A stretch of DNA of 5,271 nt, taken from NCBI GenBank assembly GCA_031254905.1, contig JAIRTN010000162.1:1-5271 (forward strand), read 5' to 3'. Position numbers and translations under genes: made by a program. The stretch comes from Coriobacteriales bacterium. GTDB taxonomy: Bacteria; Actinomycetota; Coriobacteriia; Coriobacteriales; UBA8131. Of the stretch, positions 1 through 5,263 are shown in pieces. The notes under the pieces are model-generated. The model had not been told where the DNA came from and did not search any database. It saw only the letters and a program-made list of their open reading frames with translations. Within the stretch, counting starts at the first letter, position 1; every line of letters begins with the position of its first letter.

Positions 1-510
1 GGCTATATCGCGCCCGACACGGGGCTTATCGACGCCCCGCTTGCCCGAGGCCAAGCCGAGCGCCATCGCATGGTGGTGGCCGACGGGGCTGGCTCCCGCT
101 CAAGCGTGACGACCTTTACTGTGCTTGAACGCTTTGAGGCGGGGCGCTTCGACGACGGCTATACGCTGATAGAGTGCAAGCTGTTTACCGGTAGGACGCA
201 CCAGATACGCGCGCATCTCGACTACATCTCCCACGCCTGTGTGGGCGACCCGCTCTACGGGATGGCTTCCTCGCGTCCCCGGGCCCAACTCGGCCTCACG
301 CGGCAGTTCCTCCACTCGTATAAACTCAGTTTTACCCATCCGCACACGGGTCAGGAATTGCTCTTTGTCGACGCGCTCCCCGATGATCTCAGCGACGCCC
401 TTGCCTCCATCGAAGGGGAGTCCATGGGCCGCACCCAAGCTGGAAGCGAGACCCTTGAGGCACTGGAGATGCTCCCTTCTCGTGCCACGTTTACAGGTGG
501 TGTTCGATGA
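1..510 (+). CDS. RluA-family RNA pseudouridine synthase, C-terminal part (5' end outside window)
   Basis: The frame is open from base 1 and ends at TGA 508-510, giving 169 residues of the C-terminal half of a RluA/RluC/RluD-type pseudouridine synthase. These enzymes isomerise specific uridines in rRNA or tRNA. Visible family signatures, numbered from the first visible residue, are GRTHQIRAHL at 64-73, CVGDPLYG at 80-87, and RQFLHS followed by FTHPHTG at 101-117. The catalytic aspartate of the HRLD motif, and any N-terminal S4 domain, would lie upstream of the window, so activity and the exact subfamily (RluA, RluC or RluD) cannot be judged. The ATG at base 70 is internal, since family-like sequence continues upstream of it. 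About 30 residues after the conserved core (from roughly 138) form a variable tail. Its last 20 bases overlap the 3' end of the convergent ferrochelatase gene. Confidence 0.93.
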   Translation, partial: GYIAPDTGLIDAPLARGQAERHRMVVADGAGSRSSVTTFTVLERFEAGRFDDGYTLIECKLFTGRTHQIRAHLDYISHACVGDPLYGMASSRPRAQLGLTRQFLHSYKLSFTHPHTGQELLFVDALPDDLSDALASIEGESMGRTQAGSETLEALEMLPSRATFTGGVR

Positions 511-1477
511 CTTGTGCGAGTGCTTTGATGTGGGCGGAATCCTCGTTCAGGCAGGGGATATAGCGGAAGCATTCCCCCGGAAAATCGTTCGCGAATTCCA
601 TGCGCTGATGTACCTCGATGTCATACAGCGTTTCGGTGCAGTCGACGGCAAAGCCGGGACAAACAATCAGGAGTTTTTCGACATCCTGTGCTTTAAGCTG
701 GGCAATCTTCTGGTGGAAGAAGGGCCCCAGCCAGCGCTGCGCGTCGTCAAACTGAGACTGGTAGGCTATGCTATAGCTGTCTTCCGGCACGTCGAGGGCC
801 GTCGCGATTGCGCGGACGCTCTTTTCGACATGCTCGCGGTAGGGGTCGCCATCGCGCACGTCCTTCAGCGGCTCGGAATGGAAGGAAAAGAGCAGATGGG
901 TCTTGGGGGAGTTGGCAGATAGGGCGGGACGGATAGAGTTCGCCACCGCCTCTATCCACATCGGTTCTTCAAAATAACTCCAGATAAAGGTGAGGTCGGG
1001 CGCGTAGCCCAAGGCGGGGAGCACCCGCGTGAGTTCGTCGTGGACGCTGTCCGTTGTTGGGAAGGCGCGTTGCGGGTAGAGGGGGAGGACAATGAGGCGT
1101 TTGCAGCCCTGCTGTTGGAGGCTGCGCAGTTCTGATTCCATTGAGGGGTTGCCGTAGCGGTGCGCCATGCGAATCAGCAGGTTGGCTTTGCCGCGCGCGT
1201 TGAATTCTTGTATCAGCGCCTGTTCTATTTTTTGGGAATGGAGGGTGTAGGGCGAGCCTTCGGGGGTCCATATGCGCTGGTATATGCGTACGGTTTTTTC
1301 GGGGCGCACTCTTAGGACGATGCCGTTGAGCAGCGGTTTCCAGATGAGGGGAGGCAGGTTGACGATGCGCCTGTCCGTGAGGAAGCGCCGCAGATAGCGC
1401 ACCGCCGCTTCTTTTGTGGGGGCGTCGGGTGTACCGGTATTAACAAGCAGTATGCCGATGGAAGATTCAGAATTCAT
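491..1477 (-). CDS. hemH: Ferrochelatase (haem synthesis, iron insertion into porphyrin)
   Basis: This 328-residue protein has the usual length for HemH, the enzyme that inserts Fe2+ into a porphyrin at the end of haem synthesis. It opens with IGILLVNTGTPDAPT (7-21) and carries WTPEGSP (70-76), RYGNPS (107-112), LPLYPQ (131-136), the catalytic histidine in SFH (His200), YQSQF (239-243), CPGFAVDC followed by the conserved acid Glu282, and YIPCLN (306-311). The pattern is closest to Gram-negative protoporphyrin ferrochelatases, with which I compare it from memory, rather than the Bacillus coproporphyrin type. One oddity is HSEP where most relatives have HGxP. The frame is open for 70 codons further upstream, but that part is low-complexity and unlike the family, so ATG 1475-1477 is chosen. 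No Shine-Dalgarno precedes it; a TAAACT box 8 bases upstream suggests a leaderless or near-leaderless message. It is divergent from the MutS-like gene. Confidence 0.95.
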   Translation of the reverse strand: MNSESSIGILLVNTGTPDAPTKEAAVRYLRRFLTDRRIVNLPPLIWKPLLNGIVLRVRPEKTVRIYQRIWTPEGSPYTLHSQKIEQALIQEFNARGKANLLIRMAHRYGNPSMESELRSLQQQGCKRLIVLPLYPQRAFPTTDSVHDELTRVLPALGYAPDLTFIWSYFEEPMWIEAVANSIRPALSANSPKTHLLFSFHSEPLKDVRDGDPYREHVEKSVRAIATALDVPEDSYSIAYQSQFDDAQRWLGPFFHQKIAQLKAQDVEKLLIVCPGFAVDCTETLYDIEVHQRMEFANDFPGECFRYIPCLNEDSAHIKALAQVIEHHL

Positions 1478-1485
1478 AACAGAGT

Positions 1486-1491
1486 AGTTTA
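1486..1491 (-). promoter_or_regulatory. Candidate -10 box of hemH
   Basis: Read on the minus strand this is TAAACT, fitting the TANNNT pattern of sigma-70-type -10 boxes, and it ends 8 bases before the hemH ATG. No convincing -35 hexamer is seen 15-18 bases upstream and no Shine-Dalgarno lies between it and the start codon. Transcription would then begin at or within a few bases of the ATG. An overlapping alternative (TAGGTT, slightly upstream) also fits TANNNT, so the exact box is uncertain. Confidence 0.4.
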
Positions 1492-1531
1492 ACCTATGGG
1501 CTGGTAGATTGCACTCGAGATTTTGTTTCTC

Positions 1532-1587
1532 GGCGTGCGTTTTGGCGTGCGCGGCGTGCGTGGTGAGTGAGGCGAGTGAGGCGTGCG
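1532..1587. repeat. Cluster of four GGCGTGCG direct repeats in the divergent promoter region
   Basis: The 8-mer GGCGTGCG occurs exactly at 1532-1539, 1544-1551, 1553-1560 and 1580-1587, with a one-base variant (GGCGTACG) at 1623-1630. All copies have the same orientation and lie between the divergent hemH and MutS-like genes. Start-to-start spacings are 12, 9 and 27 bases, so this is not a regular tandem array. The copies could be binding sites for a regulator of either gene, or simple-sequence drift in G/T-rich noncoding DNA. Position outside any supported coding sequence favours a regulatory or neutral role over protein repeats. Confidence 0.6.
1565..1582. repeat. Perfect tandem duplication of a 9-mer
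   Basis: GAGTGAGGC is repeated head-to-tail at 1565-1573 and 1574-1582 with no mismatch. It sits inside the GGCGTGCG cluster, and its second copy overlaps the start of the fourth GGCGTGCG. It is probably a slippage product; a role as a binding site is possible but not shown. Confidence 0.7.
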
Positions 1588-1661
1588 GGGTGCCGATGCC
1601 GTCGTCCGCACCGTGCCGTCTTGGCGTACGCGTGTCCGTGGTGTGCGGAGGAGAGGTCGGG

Positions 1662-1667
1662 TATACT
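1662..1667 (+). promoter_or_regulatory. Candidate -10 box of the MutS-like gene
   Basis: TATACT matches the TATAAT consensus at five of six positions and ends 10 bases before the ATG at 1678. No good -35 hexamer is visible at standard spacing. The purine-rich GGAGGAGAGG at 1647-1656 looks like a Shine-Dalgarno sequence, but it lies upstream of this box and 21 bases from the ATG, so it would not be in the message if this box is used. A near-leaderless transcript starting around 1674 is inferred. Confidence 0.45.
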
Positions 1668-1677
1668 GTCATACAGG

Positions 1678-3375
1678 ATGCCTTCACTCACACCGACAGA
1701 TATAGCCCTGCTCGCGCTTATCGCTGGCGCAATAGTTGCGCTGGCGCTCTACGCAGTCATCAGCGCCTCGCGTAACACCCGCAAACTTCGCCGAGAACTC
1801 GACGCGCAGTTTGGGCAGATACCCGCGGCAACGTACCAGCAGGAGACCGTGCCCCGCTACTGGGAGCGGCGCCGCAAGTACGAACAGCCGGAGGCCCTTG
1901 TCGATGACCGGACATGGGACGACCTCGACATGGACAAAATTTTTGCCCGTATCAACAGTTCTCTTACCTCCGTGGGAGACAACTATCTTTACGCGACGCT
2001 GCGTGAGCCCCGTGTTGACGAGCAGCGGACTAAAGGGAGAGAGGCGCTCATGGCCTTTCTTGCGGACAATCCCGCGGCGCGGCTCGAACTGCAGGTATTC
2101 CTGTCGAAGATGGGGCGCGACGATTACAGCGGGCTTCATCTATTCAATTACGAGAGCGCCCCCGAGCTTGCGCGCCACCCCGCGCTGCTCACCATCCTTG
2201 CCGCGTTACCCGTGGCGCTTTGCGCACTTTTCTTTGTGAATCCCACCCTTGCCCTCATGTGCGTCACTTCTTCGCTTGTTCTCAATGGCGTGATTCACTA
2301 TCGCGCCAGCCAGAAGCAAGAGTTGTTTCTCAACGCCGTGGCCTACTTTAATAGCATGCTATGGAGTACGCGTCGGGCGCTTGAACTGCTGCGCGGCGAG
2401 GCGGTGCCTCCCGAGGTGCGCGAAGGCTTCATCGTGAGCGAACTCCATGAGAGCAGTACTGCGTTTGAGCCCGTTCGCAGCGCTGTTTCCGGCGCTCTGC
2501 GAAAGACCCGCATGTACAGCGAGGCCGATTATGCCATCGAATTCGTTCGCATCATCTTTCTCACGCAAATACGGAACTACAATCGCACGGTGCGCTTCCT
2601 CGCGGAGAACAAGGCCGCCTTCCGGGCTATCTACCGCGGTTTTGGCGAACTTGAGTTGGCGCTTTCCGTACTCTCGCTGAGGATGAGCCTGCCATATCAC
2701 AGCCTCCCCGAATTTACGGACGAGCCGGTTGTGCGAACCTCGGGCATCTATCACCTTCTGCTCGATGAGGCGGTTCCAAACAGCATCGCTCTTACGCGCA
2801 ACAGCCTCATCTCGGGTTCTAACGCCTCGGGGAAGTCAACCTTCATCAAGGCGCTTGCCATCAACGGCATCCTCGCCCAAACCATCAACACCTGCACCGC
2901 GACCTCCTTCCAGTTGCGCCCCGCGCTCGTAGTTACCTCCATGGCGGCGCGCGACAACATCTTGGCGGGCGAAAGCTACTTCATCGCTGAGATACGTTCG
3001 CTCAAGCGCCTGCTGGAGCAAGCGCAGCAGCGCCCCTGCCTCTGCTTTGTCGATGAGATACTCAAGGGCACAAACACCATCGAGCGTATCGCCGCCTCCG
3101 CGTCCATCCTCAGGGGCTTCAACGCTTTAGACAGCCTGTGCTTGGTGGCCACGCACGACATCGAGTTGACCGTTCTTCTTGCGGACACCTTTGATAACTA
3201 TCACTTCGAGGAGCAGGTTACAGACGAGGGGGTCAGCTTCGATTATTCGCTGCGGAACGGCCCTTCGCGCACCCGCAACGCCATCAAGTTGCTGGCAACC
3301 ATGGGCTTTAATGAGGATATGGTTCAAGGGGCAGAAACCCTCGTTGAAGACTACGAACACACCGGCCACTGGTAA
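1678..3375 (+). CDS. Membrane-anchored MutS-like ATPase (MutS domain V family)
   Basis: This 565-residue protein ends in a complete MutS/ABC-type ATPase: Walker A GSNASGKST (380-388), a signature-like LAGESYFIAE (429-438), Walker B CLCFVDE (454-460) followed by KGTNTIE, and the H-loop ATHD (491-494). The N-terminal mismatch-recognition and connector domains of MutS are absent. Instead there is a hydrophobic segment at about 8-30, a basic stretch, and a hydrophobic pair at about 168-207 that looks like two membrane helices, followed by a helical core-like region. It therefore resembles the short MutS relatives annotated only as 'MutS family' rather than true mismatch-repair MutS. Substrate and role are unknown; a membrane-linked DNA or nucleotide-driven function is inference. 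The ATG at 1678 is chosen because the first membrane segment follows directly; an in-frame ATG at 1567 would add 37 low-complexity Arg/Cys-rich residues overlapping the repeat cluster. Confidence 0.9.
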   Translation: MPSLTPTDIALLALIAGAIVALALYAVISASRNTRKLRRELDAQFGQIPAATYQQETVPRYWERRRKYEQPEALVDDRTWDDLDMDKIFARINSSLTSVGDNYLYATLREPRVDEQRTKGREALMAFLADNPAARLELQVFLSKMGRDDYSGLHLFNYESAPELARHPALLTILAALPVALCALFFVNPTLALMCVTSSLVLNGVIHYRASQKQELFLNAVAYFNSMLWSTRRALELLRGEAVPPEVREGFIVSELHESSTAFEPVRSAVSGALRKTRMYSEADYAIEFVRIIFLTQIRNYNRTVRFLAENKAAFRAIYRGFGELELALSVLSLRMSLPYHSLPEFTDEPVVRTSGIYHLLLDEAVPNSIALTRNSLISGSNASGKSTFIKALAINGILAQTINTCTATSFQLRPALVVTSMAARDNILAGESYFIAEIRSLKRLLEQAQQRPCLCFVDEILKGTNTIERIAASASILRGFNALDSLCLVATHDIELTVLLADTFDNYHFEEQVTDEGVSFDYSLRNGPSRTRNAIKLLATMGFNEDMVQGAETLVEDYEHTGHW

Positions 3376-3398
3376 CAGCGCCTCTTGGTAACACCGCC
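3371..3398. repeat. Imperfect direct repeat spanning the MutS-like stop codon
   Basis: GGTAACAGCGCC (3371-3382) and GGTAACACCGCC (3387-3398) match at 11 of 12 positions, 16 bases apart. The first copy contains the TAA stop codon of the MutS-like gene. It looks like a small local duplication of the gene end; no function is apparent. Confidence 0.5.
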
Positions 3399-3460
3399 CC
3401 CCCTGCTGACAACCAAAACCCCCAAAACCCCACTCTACTACCCCCTCAGCGCACCCCCCA
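3391..3460 (+). terminator. C-rich, G-poor stretch, candidate Rho-loading (rut) site
   Basis: Directly after the MutS-like gene, 70 bases contain 40 C and only 5 G on the coding strand, a bias far from the surrounding sequence. Such unstructured C-rich RNA downstream of a stop codon is the known signature of Rho utilisation sites. No hairpin followed by a T-run is present, so intrinsic termination is not supported. The opposite strand has G-runs of 7, 5, 4, 5 and 6 bases, so it could also form a G-quadruplex. The assignment rests on composition and position only. Confidence 0.45.
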
Positions 3461-3515
3461 CGGGCCTGCCCCAGTGGAGGGAGAAGGCTATCGCCCGACA
3501 CACCGTCTTTCTCCC
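3458..3515 (+). other. Two adjacent hairpin-capable inverted repeats without T-runs
   Basis: CCACGGG (3458-3464) can pair with CCC (3469-3471) and GTGG (3474-3477) across a 2-base bulge. Next, GGGAGAAGG (3479-3487) can pair with CTTTCTCCC (3507-3515) as nine pairs including one G-T wobble, with a 19-base loop. Neither is followed by a T-tract. They lie just downstream of the C-rich stretch and might protect the 3' end of a Rho-terminated message, but this is weak inference. Confidence 0.3.
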
Positions 3516-3552
3516 CAACACATTGCTAAAACAAAGAAAAATTGGAAAGAAA

Positions 3553-3568
3553 TAGAAATGTATTTCTA
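3553..3568. promoter_or_regulatory. Perfect 7-base inverted repeat, possible operator
   Basis: TAGAAAT-GT-ATTTCTA is a perfect palindrome of two 7-base arms with a 2-base centre, in the AT-rich region about 40-55 bases upstream of the ATPase gene. Its size and symmetry are typical of a dimeric regulator site. Its last three bases (CTA, 3566-3568) are also the beginning of the next inverted repeat. Confidence 0.4.
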
Positions 3569-3595
3569 AAACTTGCATTGTATGAGAAGTTTTAG
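3566..3595. promoter_or_regulatory. Perfect 9-base inverted repeat overlapping the ATPase promoter, possible operator
   Basis: CTAAAACTT (3566-3574) and AAGTTTTAG (3587-3595) are exact reverse complements separated by 12 bases. The pair overlaps the proposed -35 and ends immediately before the proposed -10 of the downstream ATPase gene, where a bound repressor would block RNA polymerase. If transcription begins near 3608 this is a DNA site rather than an RNA hairpin. A perfect 9-base match is less likely by chance than most repeats here, although AT-richness raises the background. Confidence 0.5.
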
Positions 3596-3601
3596 TAGGA
3601 T
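3573..3601 (+). promoter_or_regulatory. Candidate promoter of the AAA_14/DUF4143 ATPase gene
   Basis: TTGCAT (3573-3578) and TAGGAT (3596-3601) are separated by 17 bases. The -10 box matches consensus at four of six positions and ends six bases before the ATG at 3608, the ideal distance for a leaderless message. The alternative reading is that AGGA (3597-3600), seven bases before the ATG, is a weak Shine-Dalgarno and the promoter lies further upstream. The sequence alone does not decide between these. Confidence 0.4.
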
Positions 3602-3607
3602 AGAAGC

Positions 3608-4837
3608 ATGATTAAAAGAGAGAGATACTTGGTAAAACTACGCCGGTATAAGAATCAACCTCTTATCAAGGTTGTCACTGGCATTCGTAGGTCCGGCAAG
3701 TCCACCTTGTTGGAGCAATATAAAAACGAACTGCTCTCGAATGGCGTTCGAGAAAGGCAAGTTCAGTTTATCAATTTCGAGGACCCGGATAATAGCGCGT
3801 ATCTTGAATGGCCTGTGTTATACGAGCGAGTAAAATCTCGTCTTAGCGCCGATGAGATGAATTATCTGTTTTTAGATGAGATTCAATGGGTTAAAGACTA
3901 TGAACGTGCGGTTGACGGTCTTGCCATCCGAAAAAATGTGGACATCTACCTAACGGGGTCAAATGCGTGGTTCCTCTCCTCTGATTTGGCAACTGTTCTT
4001 GCGGGAAGGTATGTGGAGATTTCCATTCTGCCGTTTTCATTTGGAGAGTTTGTGCAAACTCAGGAAACACAGGTTCAGAACACGGCAGCAAATCTCGATT
4101 CCAAACTTGTTGATTACATGGTCTATGGTTCCTTCCCTCAGGCAGTCGCCTTGTACAATGTTGAGCCTGCTGGCGTAAACGAATACCTCAAATCTGTTTT
4201 CGATACAATTCTGATGAAAGACGTGATTGCGAGAAAAAGAATAGCTGACCCAGTGGCGCTTCAGGCGGTAGTCTCGTATCTGTTTGACAACATCGGAAAT
4301 ATTACGAATAGCAATGCCATCGCCAATGTCCTGACGTCACAGGGACGCAAAATTTCCTATCACACAGTCGATTCCTATCTGGAGGCATTGATTGACAGCT
4401 TCATTATTTATCCCGCCTCAAGATACGATGTTCGTGGGAAGAAGCTACTAAAGACGAACCGGAAATATTATATTGCCGATACGGGTTTGCGACAGATGCT
4501 GCTAGGGCGCGAGAAGCTAGCCGACCGCGGTCGAATTCTGGAAAACGTGATTTACCTTGAGCTTCTGAGAAGGGGATATAAAGTTTGGACGGGTAAAAAC
4601 AACTCCTCGGAAGTTGATTTCATCTGCAGAAATACCGAGGGATATACGGAATACTACCAAGTGGCCTATTCCGTACGCGACGAAGCTACGCTGCAAAGAG
4701 AATTGTCAGGTTTTGATGGCATCAAGGATCATAATCCAAAAACTCTCATATCGCTCGACCCCGAAGAAGCGTCATATCGTGGTATCAGGCAGGTCAATGC
4801 CGTGAATTTTCTGCTCGGCAACGCGACGCTTCCCTAA
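3608..4837 (+). CDS. AAA ATPase, AAA_14/DUF4143 family
   Basis: This 409-residue protein has an N-terminal AAA domain with Walker A GIRRSGKST (25-33), Walker B LFLDE (87-91) and a sensor-1-like LTGSNA (115-120), followed by the family hallmark LPFSFGEF (141-148). Residues about 235-268 look like a winged-helix segment. The C-terminal DUF4143 region has DTGLRQMLLG (291-300), GRILENVIYLELLRRGY (308-324) and SEVDF...YQV (334-352), which resembles the acidic core of restriction-endonuclease-like folds. Length is normal and the gene looks intact. The family is widespread, often variably distributed, and its role is unknown; links to mobile or defence DNA are suggestions, not established. Sampled lines are about 43-48% GC, below most of the flanking genes, which fits horizontal acquisition. 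It has its own putative operator-bearing promoter and its TAA overlaps the stop of the convergent membrane-protein gene. Confidence 0.92.
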   Translation: MIKRERYLVKLRRYKNQPLIKVVTGIRRSGKSTLLEQYKNELLSNGVRERQVQFINFEDPDNSAYLEWPVLYERVKSRLSADEMNYLFLDEIQWVKDYERAVDGLAIRKNVDIYLTGSNAWFLSSDLATVLAGRYVEISILPFSFGEFVQTQETQVQNTAANLDSKLVDYMVYGSFPQAVALYNVEPAGVNEYLKSVFDTILMKDVIARKRIADPVALQAVVSYLFDNIGNITNSNAIANVLTSQGRKISYHTVDSYLEALIDSFIIYPASRYDVRGKKLLKTNRKYYIADTGLRQMLLGREKLADRGRILENVIYLELLRRGYKVWTGKNNSSEVDFICRNTEGYTEYYQVAYSVRDEATLQRELSGFDGIKDHNPKTLISLDPEEASYRGIRQVNAVNFLLGNATLP

Positions 4838-5217
4838 TTGCTCCCCGCGTCTTTTTTCGGTACGGTGGGGATGCGAATGAACATCAGGTAGAGCAGCCAA
4901 AGCGCCACAAGGCCAAGCACAATCCATACATAGATAATACGCACGCTGACGGCGCTGATGCCCATAATGACAAACGAGACAAGTATAATGCGCACCTTCT
5001 GCCCCAGCGGCAGGCCACCACGCTCCTTAAAGGGCACAACGTAACTCTTATACACCTTGGTCGTCTGTATCCAAGCGTGGTAGCGCGGCGAACTGTTAGC
5101 AAACAGGAAGGTCGCCAGCAGCAGCAAAGGCGTCGTCGGCAGCACGGGCACAAATATGCCGATAATCGCAACAACAGTACAGACCCAAGCGCAGATAAAC
5201 AAAATGACGCGTTTCAA
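4834..5217 (-). CDS. ybaN: YbaN/DUF454 family inner-membrane protein
   Basis: The 127-residue product matches the DUF454 family, whose E. coli member YbaN is a small inner-membrane protein of about 125 residues and unknown function. It begins with a hydrophobic segment (4-25), then the diagnostic VPVLPTTPLLLLATFLFA (23-40), SSPRYHAWI (42-50), a cytoplasmic-looking basic stretch (54-75) and two more hydrophobic segments (75-93 and 95-113), ending in a charged tail. The start is placed at TTG 5215-5217 because GGAGG (5222-5226) lies just before it and the resulting N-terminus (KRVILF after Met) aligns with YbaN. A GTG at 5235 would add six residues (133 in total) but has no ribosome-binding site. 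The TAG stop (4834-4836) overlaps the TAA of the convergent ATPase gene. Confidence 0.88.
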   Translation of the reverse strand: MKRVILFICAWVCTVVAIIGIFVPVLPTTPLLLLATFLFANSSPRYHAWIQTTKVYKSYVVPFKERGGLPLGQKVRIILVSFVIMGISAVSVRIIYVWIVLGLVALWLLYLMFIRIPTVPKKDAGSN

Positions 5218-5249
5218 GAAACCTCCGATAACCACAACAGCTTTTGCAT
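5214..5249 (-). other. Possible 11-codon upstream ORF coupled to the DUF454 gene
   Basis: On the minus strand an ATG at 5249 opens an 11-codon reading frame (MQKLLWLSEVS) whose TGA (5216-5214) overlaps the TTG start of the DUF454 gene by two bases. This arrangement is typical of translational coupling, and the GGAGG site lies inside the short ORF. Such short ORFs arise easily by chance, so the call is tentative. Confidence 0.2.
5222..5226 (-). promoter_or_regulatory. Shine-Dalgarno GGAGG deciding the TTG start of the DUF454 gene
   Basis: On the minus strand GGAGG is followed by four bases and then TTG (5217). The spacing is slightly short but usable. It is the only strong, well-placed Shine-Dalgarno in the window, and it would lie inside the coding region if the upstream GTG (5235) were the start, which argues for the TTG. 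Confidence 0.6.
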
Positions 5250-5257
5250 GTAAGGAC

Positions 5258-5263
5258 AGTCTA
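5258..5263 (-). promoter_or_regulatory. Candidate -10 box upstream of the DUF454 gene
   Basis: On the minus strand TAGACT fits TANNNT and is followed by GTC, as is TATACT before the MutS-like gene (shared TA-N-ACTGTC). It ends eight bases before the ATG of the short upstream ORF. The region that would hold a -35 element lies beyond the window edge. Confidence 0.3.

Noticed and set aside
239..922. Plus-strand open frame of 227 codons over hemH
   Set aside because: It is antisense to well-supported hemH and in another frame of the pseudouridine synthase gene, and it shows no recognisable motif; a GC-rich shadow.
1567..1677. Upstream start (ATG 1567) for the MutS-like gene
   Set aside because: It adds 37 Arg/Cys-rich residues read from noncoding repeats, and it would place the TATACT -10-like box inside the coding sequence.
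1478..1687. In-frame upstream extension of hemH by 70 residues
   Set aside because: The added part is His/Ala/Thr-rich low-complexity sequence encoded over the repeat cluster, resembles no ferrochelatase N-terminus and overlaps the start of the divergent gene; HemH homology begins right after ATG 1477.
1684..2139. Minus-strand open frame of 151 codons inside the MutS-like gene
   Set aside because: It is antisense to a strongly supported coding sequence, with no family motif or ribosome-binding site.
3413..3431. Telomere-like C4A4 repeat as a true telomere or replicon end
   Set aside because: Only about two irregular units occur, flanked by ordinary bacterial genes; compositional bias explains it better.
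3127..3501. Minus-strand open frame crossing the end of the MutS-like gene
   Set aside because: Its Gly-rich start is simply the reverse of the C-rich noncoding stretch and the rest is antisense to the ATPase domain; no homology is recognised.
3479..3515. Intrinsic terminator for the MutS-like gene
   Set aside because: The stem is plausible but the loop is 19 bases and no T-run follows on either strand.
4884..5174. Minus-strand 96-codon frame within the DUF454 gene
   Set aside because: It is another frame of the same strand with Arg/Cys-rich sequence, while the DUF454 frame has clear family motifs.
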